The notes under the pieces are model-generated. The model was not told the origin of the DNA and made no database searches. It saw only the letters and a program-made list of their open reading frames with translations. From Algorimicrobium algoritergicola (GTDB lineage Bacteria; Bacteroidota; Bacteroidia; Flavobacteriales; Flavobacteriaceae), in the NCBI RefSeq assembly GCF_008086165.1, contig NZ_VSKL01000001.1, forward strand, positions 1,054,001 to 1,118,000: DNA of 64,000 nucleotides, written 5' to 3'. Below, in pieces: positions 33,940-43,916 of the stretch. How positions within the stretch are numbered: the first letter of the stretch is position 1; each line of letters opens with the position of its first letter. A program made the position numbers and the translations under genes.

Positions 33940-35235
33940 ATGAAACAGGTGAATCACCGAAAATTAGGCAAGAACATTTTACGTTTAAGTTTAGTTATTT
34001 TATTAGCATTTTCAACATCACTTTCGGCCCAAGAAGGTGATCCAGCAAACGGTAAATCTTTATTTAATGCCAACTGTGCTGCTTGTCATAAATTAGACAA
34101 GAAGATGACAGGTCCTGCGCTACGTAATGTAGAGCAACGACTTGCAGAGGACGAAGGTCTTGACAGAGAGTGGTTAAGTAGTTGGATTCGTAATAGTTCA
34201 GCAGTGATCAAATCTGGCGATACGTATGCTAATAAAATATTCAATGAATATGGAGGTGCTGCAATGACGGCTTATCCACAATTGTCTGACCAAGATGTTA
34301 GTGATATCTTAGCTTATACTGCTGAAGAAGCTCCTGCTGCACCTGCTGGTGTTCAGGTTTCAGATGCTGGTCAAGGCGGTGGGTCAGATGGCGCAAGTAT
34401 GTCTAATAAAGTTATTTTAGGCGCTCTGGCTGTGCTGTTTGCATTGCTAGCTATGGCACTTATTTTAGTAAGACAAACATTAAATCGTTTTGCAGAAGCA
34501 AAAGGTGTTGATGTTTCAGAAACTAAAGGGACTCCAATCTGGAAGGCCTTTATACAAAATCAATTTTTAGTATTGGTTTCTGTAGTAGTCTTGTTATTAG
34601 CAAGTGGTTACTTTGTGTTTGGTTACCTTATGCAAGTAGGTGTTGATCAAGGTTACCAGCCTGTTCAGCCAATCCATTTTTCTCATAAAATTCATGCAGG
34701 TGATAATGGTGTCGATTGTAAATATTGTCACTCATCAGCGCGTGTTAGTAAAACTTCCGGAATACCATCATTAAATGTTTGTATGAACTGTCATAAATCA
34801 GTTTATGAAGTGGCTCCCGAAACAGCAACTGCTGAATACAGTAAAGAATTTTACGATGGTGAAATTAAAAAGCTTTATACTGCCGTAGGTTGGGATGATG
34901 CTGATCAAAAATATACAGGTGATACGCAACCGGTTAAATGGGTGCGTATTCATAACTTACCAGATTTTGCTTACTTTAACCACTCGCAGCACGTTTCAGT
35001 TGCAGGTATTGAATGTCAAACATGTCATGGACCTGTGGAAGAAATGGAAATCATGTACCAACATGCGCCTCTTACAATGGGCTGGTGTATTAACTGTCAC
35101 AGAGATACAAATGTTAAAGTAGAAGATAATGCATACTACACGAAAATTCATGAAGAATTATCTAAAAAGTATGGTGTTGATAAACTAACAGCTGCTCAAA
35201 TGGGTGGTCTGGAATGTGGTAAGTGTCACTACTAA
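33940..35235 (+). CDS. actA: Alternative complex III multihaem cytochrome c subunit ActA, with N-terminal cytochrome domain
   Basis: A protein of about 431 residues that carries electrons out of quinol:cytochrome c oxidoreductase. A signal peptide (MKQVNHRKLG... ending SLSAQ) is followed by a monohaem cytochrome c domain (CAACH), an Ala/Gly-rich linker, two transmembrane helices, and a pentahaem region with CKYCH, CMNCH, CQTCH, CINCH and CGKCH. That gives six haem sites; ActA proper has five, so the first domain is a fusion, as seen in other Bacteroidota. The ATG at 33940 was preferred to an upstream in-frame TTG at 33895 because it begins the signal peptide. It is the first gene of the act-cox operon. 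Confidence 0.93.
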   Translation: MKQVNHRKLGKNILRLSLVILLAFSTSLSAQEGDPANGKSLFNANCAACHKLDKKMTGPALRNVEQRLAEDEGLDREWLSSWIRNSSAVIKSGDTYANKIFNEYGGAAMTAYPQLSDQDVSDILAYTAEEAPAAPAGVQVSDAGQGGGSDGASMSNKVILGALAVLFALLAMALILVRQTLNRFAEAKGVDVSETKGTPIWKAFIQNQFLVLVSVVVLLLASGYFVFGYLMQVGVDQGYQPVQPIHFSHKIHAGDNGVDCKYCHSSARVSKTSGIPSLNVCMNCHKSVYEVAPETATAEYSKEFYDGEIKKLYTAVGWDDADQKYTGDTQPVKWVRIHNLPDFAYFNHSQHVSVAGIECQTCHGPVEEMEIMYQHAPLTMGWCINCHRDTNVKVEDNAYYTKIHEELSKKYGVDKLTAAQMGGLECGKCHY

Positions 35236-35324
35236 TTTTTTAGTAGCTTCCACAAGCGTGGAAATCTCATAGTAGGGATTTAAAACTTTAAATAAATTAA
35301 TAAGAAGTAATTCAATTATATAAT

Positions 35325-38300
35325 ATGTCATCAAACAAGAAATACTGGAAAAGTGTTGAAGAGCTAAACGAGAATAGCTCAATTGTTGAGACGCTAAAAC
35401 AAAACGAATTTGTTGAAGAGATTCCAACGGATGATTTTTTAGGTAATAAAGAATCGTTAGAAAGTTCTAAAACAACCCGTCGTGATTTCTTAAAATATGT
35501 TGGTTTTAGTACAGCCGCTGCATCATTAGCCGCTTGCGAAGGACCAGTTATTAAGTCTATACCATATGTGGTGCAACCAGAAGTTATTACTCCTGGTGTA
35601 GCTAACTACTACGCAACAACAATTGCGGATGGTTATGACTATGCGTCTGTTTTAGTAAAAACTCGTGAAGGTCGTCCAATTAAAATTGAAAACAATACAC
35701 TCGCTACTGCCAATGGTCATGCAAATGCTAGGGTAAACGCTTCTGTTTTAGGGTTGTACGACAGTATGCGAATTCAAGGTCCAATGAAAGCAGGCGAGCC
35801 TATTTCATGGAGTGAATTTGATGCGGAAGTTGGTCAGAAATTAACTAGTATAAGTGGTTCTGGAAAAGCTATCGTATTATTAACACAAACGTATGCGAGT
35901 CCATCAACTTCTAAATTAGTAAATGAGTTTAAAGCAAAATTTGGTAATGTACGTCATGTACAGTATGATGCCATTTCCGAATCTGCTGCTTTAGATGCTT
36001 TTGAAGCAAATTATGGTGAGCGTGGTTTAGCGAACTATGATTTTACAAAAGCTATGACAATCGTTTCAATTGGAGCTGATTTTCTAGGTGATTGGCAAGG
36101 TGGCGGATTTGATTCTGGTTATGCCAAAAACAAAGTTCCTACTAATGGGAAAATGTCACGTCATATTCAGTTTGAATCAAATATGTCATTAACTGGAGCT
36201 AATGCTGATAAGCGTGTATCGTTAACACCAAGTCAACAAAAAGTAGCTTTAGCTAAATTATATAGTGCTGTAGTGGGAAGTTCTGTTTCAGGCGATTTAC
36301 CACAGCATATTGAAGACGCTGTTCAAAAAGCAGCTTCCCAATTGAAAAAAGCAGGAAGTAAAGGTGTTGTTGTAACTGGTATTCAAGATGTGAATGCGCA
36401 AACAGTTGTTTTGGCAATCAATGAGTATTTAAATAGTCAAGCATTTGATCCAAAAACACCTATTAAAATAAGACAAGGAAATGATAAAGCAGTCATGACT
36501 TTAGTTGCTGATATGAATGCAGGTAAAGTTGGTGCTATCATTATGAGTGGTGTTAACCCTCTATATACATTACCAAATGCTGGAGATTTCTCTGAAGGAT
36601 TAAAGCAAACAGATTTATCTGTTTCTTTTACTATGAAAGCAGATGAAACAGCATTGGAAACCGAATATCAAGCAGCCGCGCCACATTATTTAGAGTCTTG
36701 GGGTGATGTTGAATTGAAAAAAGGTCATTTTGCATTAATGCAACCAACTATTCGTCCATTATTTGATACACGTCAGTTTCAGGAAACTTTATTAAAGTTG
36801 ACTGATAACGATATGTCTTATCATGATTACGTGAAGCAAACTTGGAATGAAAGTATTTTAGGTAATACGTCATTTAGCCAAGCTTTGCATGATGGTGTTT
36901 ATGTTACAAGTTCGGCTTCAACAAATGCCGATCAAACGACAACTTCTTCAACTACTGAAACAGATAAGAAAACGTGGGTTGGTGGTATTATAGAAGATGT
37001 TGCTGAAGGTGTTGGTTTAAAAGAAAAAGAAGGCGATACAACAACTAATGGAATTGCTGCTCCTGTAGCGGTTTCAGGTGGAGATGCAGCTAGACAATTA
37101 GGAGCAACTTCTACATCTAATGGATTAGAATTAGCTTTGTACTCTAAAACATCAATGGGTGACGGGCAGCATGCTAATAACCCATGGCTGCAAGAAATGC
37201 CAGATCCAATTACAAGAACAACTTGGGATAACTATCTTACCGTTTCTCAAGCTGATGCTAAAGATTTAGATCTTAGAAATTGGCATGAAGCTGATGGTGG
37301 ATTAAATGGAAGTGTTGTTGAAATATCAGTAAATGGTGTTACGGTAACCGCACCAGTAATCATACAACCAGGTCAAGCAAAAGGATCTGTAGGATTAGCT
37401 TTCGGTTTTGGTCGTAGAGCTGGTTTAAAAGAAGAAATGCAAACAGGCGTAAATGCCTATCCATTATATATGGATTTTAATACAGCACAAGGAAATGTAT
37501 CCATGACTGTTTTAGGTGGCGAGCATGAGTTTGCTTCGGTACAGCTTCATAATACCTTAATGGGTCGTGGTGATATTATAAAAGAAACAACACTAGAGGT
37601 ATTTAACACGAAGGATAAGAAGTATTGGAATATAATGCCTATGGTTTCTTTAAACCATCAAGAAACTCCAGTAACATCACCAGAAGTAGATTTATGGGAT
37701 GAGTTTGATCGTTCAATTGGTCATCACTTCAACTTATCAATCGACTTAAACTCCTGTACAGGTTGTGGTGCGTGTGTTATTGCTTGTCATGCTGAAAATA
37801 ATGTACCTGTTGTAGGTAAAGAAGAAATTCGTAAGAGTCGTGATATGCACTGGTTGCGTATTGATAGATATTATTCTTCAGAAGAAACATTTGACGGGGA
37901 TAACACGAAAAAGAATGACACCAAAGGATTAGCAATTATTAATGCACTGGACGAAATGGAAACGGCTGCGGCTAATCCGCAAGTAGCTTTTCAACCAGTT
38001 ATGTGTCAACATTGTAATCATGCACCTTGTGAAACGGTTTGCCCAGTTGCAGCAACATCACATGGTCGTCAAGGACAAAACCACATGGCTTATAACCGTT
38101 GTGTTGGAACGCGTTATTGCGCAAATAACTGTCCTTATAAGGTGCGTCGTTTTAACTGGTTCTTATATAACCAAAACGATGAGTTTGATTACTACATGAA
38201 TGATGATTTAGGGCGTATGGTTTTAAATCCGGATGTTACTGTTCGTTCACGTGGTGTTATGGAAAAATGTTCTATGTGTATTCAAAAAACACAAAAAACT

Positions 38301-38528
38301 ATTCTTGACGCGAAGCGAGATGGTCGTGAAATTAAAGACGGTGAATTCCAAACAGCTTGTTCCGCAGCATGTGGAACTGGTGCTATGGTTTTTGGCGACA
38401 TAAACGATAAAGATAGTCAAGTTGCAAAACTTAAAGAAGATAATCGTATGTATCATTTGTTAGAGCACATAGGCACAAAACCAAACGTGATTTACCATAC
38501 TAAAGTGAGAAATACAACCGAAGCATAA
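35325..38528 (+). CDS. actB: Alternative complex III iron-sulfur subunit ActB
   Basis: A 1067-residue periplasmic subunit of the quinol:cytochrome c oxidoreductase. TTRRDFLKYVGFSTAAASLAAC combines a twin-arginine motif (Arg52-Arg53) with a lipobox Cys71, so it is exported folded and lipid-anchored. The long N-terminal part resembles molybdopterin oxidoreductases, but the known ActB has no molybdenum. The C-terminal ferredoxin-like part has the cluster ligands CTGCGACVIACH, CQHCNHAPCETVCP, CVGTRYCANNCP and CSMCIQKT...CSAACGTGA, enough for four clusters. It lies 89 bases after actA. Confidence 0.94.
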   Translation: MSSNKKYWKSVEELNENSSIVETLKQNEFVEEIPTDDFLGNKESLESSKTTRRDFLKYVGFSTAAASLAACEGPVIKSIPYVVQPEVITPGVANYYATTIADGYDYASVLVKTREGRPIKIENNTLATANGHANARVNASVLGLYDSMRIQGPMKAGEPISWSEFDAEVGQKLTSISGSGKAIVLLTQTYASPSTSKLVNEFKAKFGNVRHVQYDAISESAALDAFEANYGERGLANYDFTKAMTIVSIGADFLGDWQGGGFDSGYAKNKVPTNGKMSRHIQFESNMSLTGANADKRVSLTPSQQKVALAKLYSAVVGSSVSGDLPQHIEDAVQKAASQLKKAGSKGVVVTGIQDVNAQTVVLAINEYLNSQAFDPKTPIKIRQGNDKAVMTLVADMNAGKVGAIIMSGVNPLYTLPNAGDFSEGLKQTDLSVSFTMKADETALETEYQAAAPHYLESWGDVELKKGHFALMQPTIRPLFDTRQFQETLLKLTDNDMSYHDYVKQTWNESILGNTSFSQALHDGVYVTSSASTNADQTTTSSTTETDKKTWVGGIIEDVAEGVGLKEKEGDTTTNGIAAPVAVSGGDAARQLGATSTSNGLELALYSKTSMGDGQHANNPWLQEMPDPITRTTWDNYLTVSQADAKDLDLRNWHEADGGLNGSVVEISVNGVTVTAPVIIQPGQAKGSVGLAFGFGRRAGLKEEMQTGVNAYPLYMDFNTAQGNVSMTVLGGEHEFASVQLHNTLMGRGDIIKETTLEVFNTKDKKYWNIMPMVSLNHQETPVTSPEVDLWDEFDRSIGHHFNLSIDLNSCTGCGACVIACHAENNVPVVGKEEIRKSRDMHWLRIDRYYSSEETFDGDNTKKNDTKGLAIINALDEMETAAANPQVAFQPVMCQHCNHAPCETVCPVAATSHGRQGQNHMAYNRCVGTRYCANNCPYKVRRFNWFLYNQNDEFDYYMNDDLGRMVLNPDVTVRSRGVMEKCSMCIQKTQKTILDAKRDGREIKDGEFQTACSAACGTGAMVFGDINDKDSQVAKLKEDNRMYHLLEHIGTKPNVIYHTKVRNTTEA

Positions 38529-38562
38529 TAAAACGAATTAAGAAAATAATTATAAAAGGATT

Positions 38563-40299
38563 ATGGCGTCTCATTACGAAGCACCTATTAGAAGACCTTT
38601 AGTTACAGGGGAAAAATCATATCATGATGTAACAGTCGATGTGGCAAGACCTGTTGAAGGTAAAGCAAATAAATCTTGGTGGATTGTATTTTCAATTGCA
38701 CTTATCGCTTTCCTTTGGGGAGTTGGGTGTATAATATATACAGTGTCAACAGGTATTGGAACTTGGGGTTTGAATAAAACCGTAGGTTGGGCTTGGGATA
38801 TTACTAACTTCGTTTGGTGGGTTGGTATTGGTCACGCAGGAACATTAATTTCTGCAGTACTTTTACTTTTCCGTCAGAAATGGAGAATGGCAATTAACCG
38901 TTCAGCGGAAGCAATGACAATTTTTGCCGTTGTTCAAGCAGGTTTATTCCCAATTATCCACATGGGTCGACCATGGTTAGCATATTGGGTATTACCAATT
39001 CCAAACCAATTCGGTTCCTTGTGGGTTAACTTTAACTCACCATTACTTTGGGATGTATTTGCAATTTCAACGTATTTATCTGTTTCATTAGTATTCTGGT
39101 GGACCGGTTTACTACCAGATTTCGCTATGTTACGTGATAGAGCAGTGAAGCCTTTCCAAAAGAAAATTTATTCCTTATTAAGCTTTGGATGGACTGGTCG
39201 TGCAAAAGATTGGCAACGTTTTGAAGAAGTATCTTTGGTACTTGCAGGTTTAGCAACACCATTAGTACTTTCTGTGCATACCATTGTATCTTTTGACTTC
39301 GCAACTTCGGTTATACCAGGTTGGCATACAACCATTTTTCCTCCTTACTTTGTTGCAGGTGCAATTTTCTCTGGTTTTGCCATGGTGAATACCTTATTAA
39401 TTATCATGCGTAAAGTCGCTAATTTAGAAGATTACATTACCGTTCAACATATTGAGTTAATGAATATCGTTATCATGCTTACAGGTTCTATTGTAGGTGT
39501 GGCATACATCACGGAGTTATTTGTAGCTTGGTATTCTGGAGTGGAATATGAACAATACGCTTTTTTAAACAGAGCAACAGGACCTTACTGGTGGGCTTAC
39601 CTATTCATGATGAGTTTTAATGTGTTCTCACCACAATTTATGTGGTTCAAGAAATTACGTACAAGTATCATGTTTTCATTCTTTATCTCTATTATCGTAA
39701 ATATAGGAATGTGGTTTGAGCGTTTTGTAATTATTGTAACATCATTACACCGTGATTACTTACCATCTTCTTGGACAATGTTCTCACCAACATTTGTAGA
39801 TATTGGAATATTTATTGGAACTATTGGGTTCTTCTTTGTATTGTTCTTGTTATATGCTAGAACATTCCCAGTAATTGCTCAAGCAGAAGTTAAAACAATC
39901 TTGAAATCTTCAGGAGAACGTTATAAAAATATTAGAGAACGTGGAGATAGTCTTGTTGGAACAGGATCAGATGCTAGAACATCTGGTGTCGTAATTGCTA
40001 AACCAGTTACACCTGTAGTGCCTCCAGCGGATCATACTGAAAAAACAAATAATCTATTAGAAAACATTGGTAAGTTTGACCCAACAATTCAAACGGCTGA
40101 TGATCTTCAAAAAATTAATGGTATTGGGCCAAAAATGGAAGAAGTACTTAATAGTATCGGAATTTTTACATACTTACAAGTTAGTAGAATGACGAAAATA
40201 GAATACGATTTGTTAGACGAAATTACAGGTTCATTCCCAGGAAGAGCAGAACGTGATGATTGGTCTGGACAAGCTAACCAAATAATAAACGAAGCGTAG
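38563..40299 (+). CDS. actC: Alternative complex III quinol-binding membrane subunit ActC (NrfD family) with C-terminal HhH extension
   Basis: A 578-residue NrfD/PsrC-type membrane protein with about ten transmembrane helices that binds the quinol. Conserved stretches such as WVGIGHAGTLISAVLLLFRQKWR and PNQFGSLWVNFNSPLLWDVFA are typical. After the last helix (about residue 455) a soluble tail of about 120 residues follows, and it contains DLQKINGIGPKMEEVLNSIG (from about 513), a helix-hairpin-helix-like motif of the kind usually found in nucleic-acid proteins. This tail is not part of the NrfD core. It is three bases before actD. Confidence 0.93.
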   Translation: MASHYEAPIRRPLVTGEKSYHDVTVDVARPVEGKANKSWWIVFSIALIAFLWGVGCIIYTVSTGIGTWGLNKTVGWAWDITNFVWWVGIGHAGTLISAVLLLFRQKWRMAINRSAEAMTIFAVVQAGLFPIIHMGRPWLAYWVLPIPNQFGSLWVNFNSPLLWDVFAISTYLSVSLVFWWTGLLPDFAMLRDRAVKPFQKKIYSLLSFGWTGRAKDWQRFEEVSLVLAGLATPLVLSVHTIVSFDFATSVIPGWHTTIFPPYFVAGAIFSGFAMVNTLLIIMRKVANLEDYITVQHIELMNIVIMLTGSIVGVAYITELFVAWYSGVEYEQYAFLNRATGPYWWAYLFMMSFNVFSPQFMWFKKLRTSIMFSFFISIIVNIGMWFERFVIIVTSLHRDYLPSSWTMFSPTFVDIGIFIGTIGFFFVLFLLYARTFPVIAQAEVKTILKSSGERYKNIRERGDSLVGTGSDARTSGVVIAKPVTPVVPPADHTEKTNNLLENIGKFDPTIQTADDLQKINGIGPKMEEVLNSIGIFTYLQVSRMTKIEYDLLDEITGSFPGRAERDDWSGQANQIINEA

Positions 40300-40302
40300 A
40301 TA

Positions 40303-40839
40303 ATGGAAACATCAAAAGTAATTCACGCTATTTATACAGATGACGACGTATTAATGTTGGCTGTTAAAAGAGTTAAAGCTGAAAAGCATCATATTGAAGA
40401 GGTTTTTACACCTTTTCCAGTTCACGGACTAGATAAAGCCATGGGATTAGCTCCAACACGTTTGGCCATCACGTCCTTTATTTATGGCTGTATTGGTTTA
40501 GCGGTTTCTATAGTTATGATGAATTTTATAATGATTGAAGATTGGCCTCAAGATATTGGAGGTAAACCAAGTTTTAGTTATATTGAAAACATGCCAGCGT
40601 TTGTTCCAATTATGTTTGAGTTAACGATATTTTTCGCGGCTCACTTAATGGTAATAACATTTTACTTACGTAGTAGATTGTGGCCATTCAAAAATGCAGA
40701 AAATCCTGACCCAAGAACAACGGATGATCATTTCTTAATGGAAATTGCAATTCATAACAATCAACTTGAATTAGAAAATTTACTGAAAGAAACTGGTGCA
40801 GTTGAAATTAACATTGTTGAAAAAGTAGAAGCACATTAA
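40303..40839 (+). CDS. actD: Alternative complex III membrane subunit ActD (DUF3341)
   Basis: A 178-residue subunit with a small N-terminal cytoplasmic domain (HAIYTDDDVLMLAVKRVKAE...VFTPFPVHGLDKAMG) and two transmembrane helices (about 53-75 and 99-121), the pattern of DUF3341. It helps hold the membrane part of the complex together. It sits between actC (three bases) and actE (one base). Confidence 0.93.
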   Translation: METSKVIHAIYTDDDVLMLAVKRVKAEKHHIEEVFTPFPVHGLDKAMGLAPTRLAITSFIYGCIGLAVSIVMMNFIMIEDWPQDIGGKPSFSYIENMPAFVPIMFELTIFFAAHLMVITFYLRSRLWPFKNAENPDPRTTDDHFLMEIAIHNNQLELENLLKETGAVEINIVEKVEAH

Positions 40840-40840
40840 T

Positions 40841-41398
40841 ATGAAGGCCTTAATAAAAATAGCAATTATAGCATTAGTATTAGTAACGATTGTGTCGTGT
40901 AAAAATGATTCATCTCGTAATTACCAATACATGCCAAATATGTATGAATCGGTTGGTTACGAAACGTATTCTGAAACTGATGCATTTAGAAATGGTGTAG
41001 AAGCACAATTACCAGCAGAAGGATCTGTACCAAGAGGTCATATGCCTTTTGATATTGATAATACTTTAGATGGTTTTAATGAAGCCAAAGCATCATTAAT
41101 AAATCCAATGGACTCTACACTGTATGATACTGAAAGAGCTAAAGAATTATTCAATATTTATTGTGCAATTTGCCATGGACCTAAAGGTGATGGACAAGGG
41201 AATTTGGTGAAACGTGAAAAAATTCTTGGTATTCCAAGTTTTGATGATGTTGGAAGAGCCATAACGGAAGGAAGTATTTACCATACTATTTATTATGGTA
41301 AAAATGCCATGGGTTCTTATGCTAACCAATTGAATGAAGAAGAGCGTTGGCAAGTAACGGCTTATGTATTAGAGCTGAAAGCCAATTTAGAAAAATAA
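40841..41398 (+). CDS. actE: Alternative complex III monohaem cytochrome c subunit ActE, lipoprotein
   Basis: A 185-residue cytochrome c. The lipobox TIVSC places the lipid on Cys20. The haem site is CAICHGPKGDGQGN, and the likely Met ligand is in GKNAMGSYANQL. The YQYMPNMYESVGYETYSE stretch after the lipobox is common to Bacteroidota ActE. It passes electrons between ActA and the oxidase or a soluble cytochrome. It starts one base after the actD stop. Confidence 0.93.
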   Translation: MKALIKIAIIALVLVTIVSCKNDSSRNYQYMPNMYESVGYETYSETDAFRNGVEAQLPAEGSVPRGHMPFDIDNTLDGFNEAKASLINPMDSTLYDTERAKELFNIYCAICHGPKGDGQGNLVKREKILGIPSFDDVGRAITEGSIYHTIYYGKNAMGSYANQLNEEERWQVTAYVLELKANLEK

Positions 41399-41422
41399 GA
41401 TAGATAAAGATTATATATAGAT

Positions 41423-42787
41423 ATGTACACATTCTCAAATAGATTAAAGACATTTTCTATTGCACTAATTATAATTGGAGCAATAGGTGTTGTTTATGGT
41501 TTTATGACATCTCATAAATCTTTTGAAGACGTTGAAACAATGTTAGCTGCTGAAGCTTCACATGGTGGAGGACACGGAGAAGAGGCTGGACACGACGTCG
41601 CTACAACACACGATATGACTACCGAAACTGCTGCCCACAGTGACGCTTCAGAAAGTCAGGTTGACGAACACAAAAAACATGTAGAGCATGTACAACATCA
41701 AATAGCTAATAGACCATGGTCTGCATTATATGTTGCTGCATTTTTCTTTTTTATGATTGCATTAGGTGTTTTAGCCTTTTATGCTATCCAGTTTGCATCT
41801 CAAGCAGGTTGGTCTCCTGTACTCTATAGAGTTATGGAGGGTCTTACAGCTTATGTGTTGCCTGGTGGTTTAATTGTATTAGCTATTGCAGTGGCATCTG
41901 GTACAATTGGGCATTACAACTTATTTATATGGATGGATCCAGAAGTGGTAGCTCATGATAAATTAATTCAAGGAAAAGAAAGCTATTTAAATTTACCTTG
42001 GTTTATTATTAGAGGTTTAATATTTATTGCTGGATGGAGTTTATACAGACATTTTGCACGTAAATTCTCAATTGCTCAAGATCATGCAGAACCGGGTGAT
42101 AATCGTAATTTTAAAAAATCATTTCGTATTGCAGCTGCATTCCTCGTATTTTATATTTATACTGAATCTATTATGTCTTGGGACTGGATAATGAGTGTAG
42201 ACCCACACTGGTTTAGTACGTTGTTTGGATGGTATGTGTTTGCTAGTATGTTTGTAAGTGGAATTACTGTAATTGCATTAATGTCAATTTACTTAAAATC
42301 TAGAGGGTTTTTACCATTTGTTAATGATAGTCACCTACACGATTTAGCCAAGTTTATGTTTGGTATTAGTATTTTCTGGACATACTTATGGTTCTCTCAA
42401 TTTATGCTTATTTGGTATTCAAATATTCCAGAAGAAGTAACATACTTTGTAACTAGATTCCAAGATTATCAATTACCATTTTTAGGAATGGTAGTTATGA
42501 ACTTTGTTTTCCCATTATTACTTTTAATGAATAGTGATTACAAGCGTATTCCATGGTTTGTTGTTATGGGAGGTATTGTTATTTTAGCAGGTCATTATTT
42601 AGATATATTTGTAATGATTATGCCAGCAACAGTTGGAGACAGATGGTTTATTGGAATTCCTGAAATAAGTGCTATTTTATTATTTGCTGGTTTGTTTATG
42701 TTAGTCGTGTTTACATCATTAACAAAAGCACCACTCTTAGCGAAAGGAAATCCATTTATAAAAGAAAGTGAACATTTCCATTATTAA
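41423..42787 (+). CDS. actF: Alternative complex III membrane subunit ActF (second NrfD-like subunit), His-rich insert
   Basis: A 454-residue membrane protein related to ActC, with about ten transmembrane helices; it is the second NrfD-like subunit. Segments such as SIMSWDWIMSVDPHWFSTLFGWY and the final helices are well conserved. Between the first two helices lies a hydrophilic loop of about 55 residues, very rich in His, Glu and Ala (about 40-95, including GGGHGEEAGHD), which could bind metal. It is followed by coxB after 26 bases. Confidence 0.92.
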   Translation: MYTFSNRLKTFSIALIIIGAIGVVYGFMTSHKSFEDVETMLAAEASHGGGHGEEAGHDVATTHDMTTETAAHSDASESQVDEHKKHVEHVQHQIANRPWSALYVAAFFFFMIALGVLAFYAIQFASQAGWSPVLYRVMEGLTAYVLPGGLIVLAIAVASGTIGHYNLFIWMDPEVVAHDKLIQGKESYLNLPWFIIRGLIFIAGWSLYRHFARKFSIAQDHAEPGDNRNFKKSFRIAAAFLVFYIYTESIMSWDWIMSVDPHWFSTLFGWYVFASMFVSGITVIALMSIYLKSRGFLPFVNDSHLHDLAKFMFGISIFWTYLWFSQFMLIWYSNIPEEVTYFVTRFQDYQLPFLGMVVMNFVFPLLLLMNSDYKRIPWFVVMGGIVILAGHYLDIFVMIMPATVGDRWFIGIPEISAILLFAGLFMLVVFTSLTKAPLLAKGNPFIKESEHFHY

Positions 42788-42813
42788 AAATTAATTAAAG
42801 TAGAGAAAAGACA

Positions 42814-43881
42814 ATGACAGCTTTTTTAACAATTATAATAGTTCTTTTTATTGCTATTGCTATTTGGCAAATGGTAAAAATATTTGACCTGGCACAAGTT
42901 GGTGTTACAGATAATCAAGTAGCAAATGAGACAGATAATAAGATGAATGCGTATTTAATGTTAGGTTTTCTAATCTTCATTTATGGCATCACAATCGTTT
43001 GTTTCGTATTATGGGGTGATTTACCATTAATGTCAAATTCAGCATCCGAACACGGATCTGAAATTGATAACTTAATGATTATCTCTATGATAGTTATCTT
43101 TATCGTACAAACTATCACACAATTCTTATTACACTTTTTTGCTTATAAGTACCGTGGGGAAAAAGGTAAAAAAGCATTATACTATGCAGATAATAATACG
43201 CTAGAAGCCATCTGGACTATTATTCCAGTTATTGTATTAGCGGGATTAATTATCTACGGTTTATTTACGTGGACAAGTATTATGAACGTTAATGAAGATG
43301 ATGATCCATTAATTGTAGAATTATATGCACAACAGTTTAACTGGAAGGCGCGATATGGTGGAAACGACAATACACTTGGAAAAGCGAATGTGCGTTTAAT
43401 AGATATTGATAAGGCAAATATTTTAGGTGTAGATGAAGCAGATCCAAATGCTCAAGATGATGTTATTACAACAGAATTACATTTACCTGTTGGCAGACCT
43501 GTATTAATTAAAATGCGTTCACAAGATGTTCTGCATTCAGCATATATGCCACATTTTAGAGCGCAAATGAACTGTGTTCCAGGTATGATTACGCAATTTG
43601 GGTTTACGCCAACAGTAACTACTGCTGATATGAGACTAACGCCTGAAATGACTGATAAGGTGGCAAACATCAATGACATCCGTAAAGAGAAAAGTATTGA
43701 ATTGGCCGCAAAAGGTGAAGCTACACTTGATCCTTATGAATTTGATTATCTATTATTATGTAATAAAATTTGTGGTAAGTCACATTATAACATGCAAATG
43801 AAAATAATAGTAGAAACCCAAGAAGAATATGAAGCTTGGATGGCAGAACAAAAAGAATTTAAAGATTCTTTAATTAAGTAA
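42814..43881 (+). CDS. coxB: Cytochrome c oxidase subunit II
   Basis: A 355-residue CuA-bearing subunit that accepts electrons from cytochrome c. Four hydrophobic segments are seen in the first 155 residues, two more than in the classic subunit. The periplasmic cupredoxin domain has the CuA ligands: a His in DVLHSAYMPHF, and LLCNKICGKSHYNMQM with Cys, Cys, His and Met. The residue between the cysteines that is often Glu is Lys here; it binds through its backbone, so copper binding can persist. There is no fused cytochrome c domain, so electrons must come from ActA/ActE or a soluble carrier. Confidence 0.95.
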   Translation: MTAFLTIIIVLFIAIAIWQMVKIFDLAQVGVTDNQVANETDNKMNAYLMLGFLIFIYGITIVCFVLWGDLPLMSNSASEHGSEIDNLMIISMIVIFIVQTITQFLLHFFAYKYRGEKGKKALYYADNNTLEAIWTIIPVIVLAGLIIYGLFTWTSIMNVNEDDDPLIVELYAQQFNWKARYGGNDNTLGKANVRLIDIDKANILGVDEADPNAQDDVITTELHLPVGRPVLIKMRSQDVLHSAYMPHFRAQMNCVPGMITQFGFTPTVTTADMRLTPEMTDKVANINDIRKEKSIELAAKGEATLDPYEFDYLLLCNKICGKSHYNMQMKIIVETQEEYEAWMAEQKEFKDSLIK

Positions 43882-43916
43882 ATAAAAACGGTTTTAAAAA
43901 AAGCATATAGAAGATT

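Noticed and set aside
35325-38528. Reading ActB as a molybdenum enzyme
   Set aside because: Although its N-terminal part resembles molybdopterin oxidoreductases, the surrounding actA-actF genes identify it as ActB, which is known to lack molybdenum.
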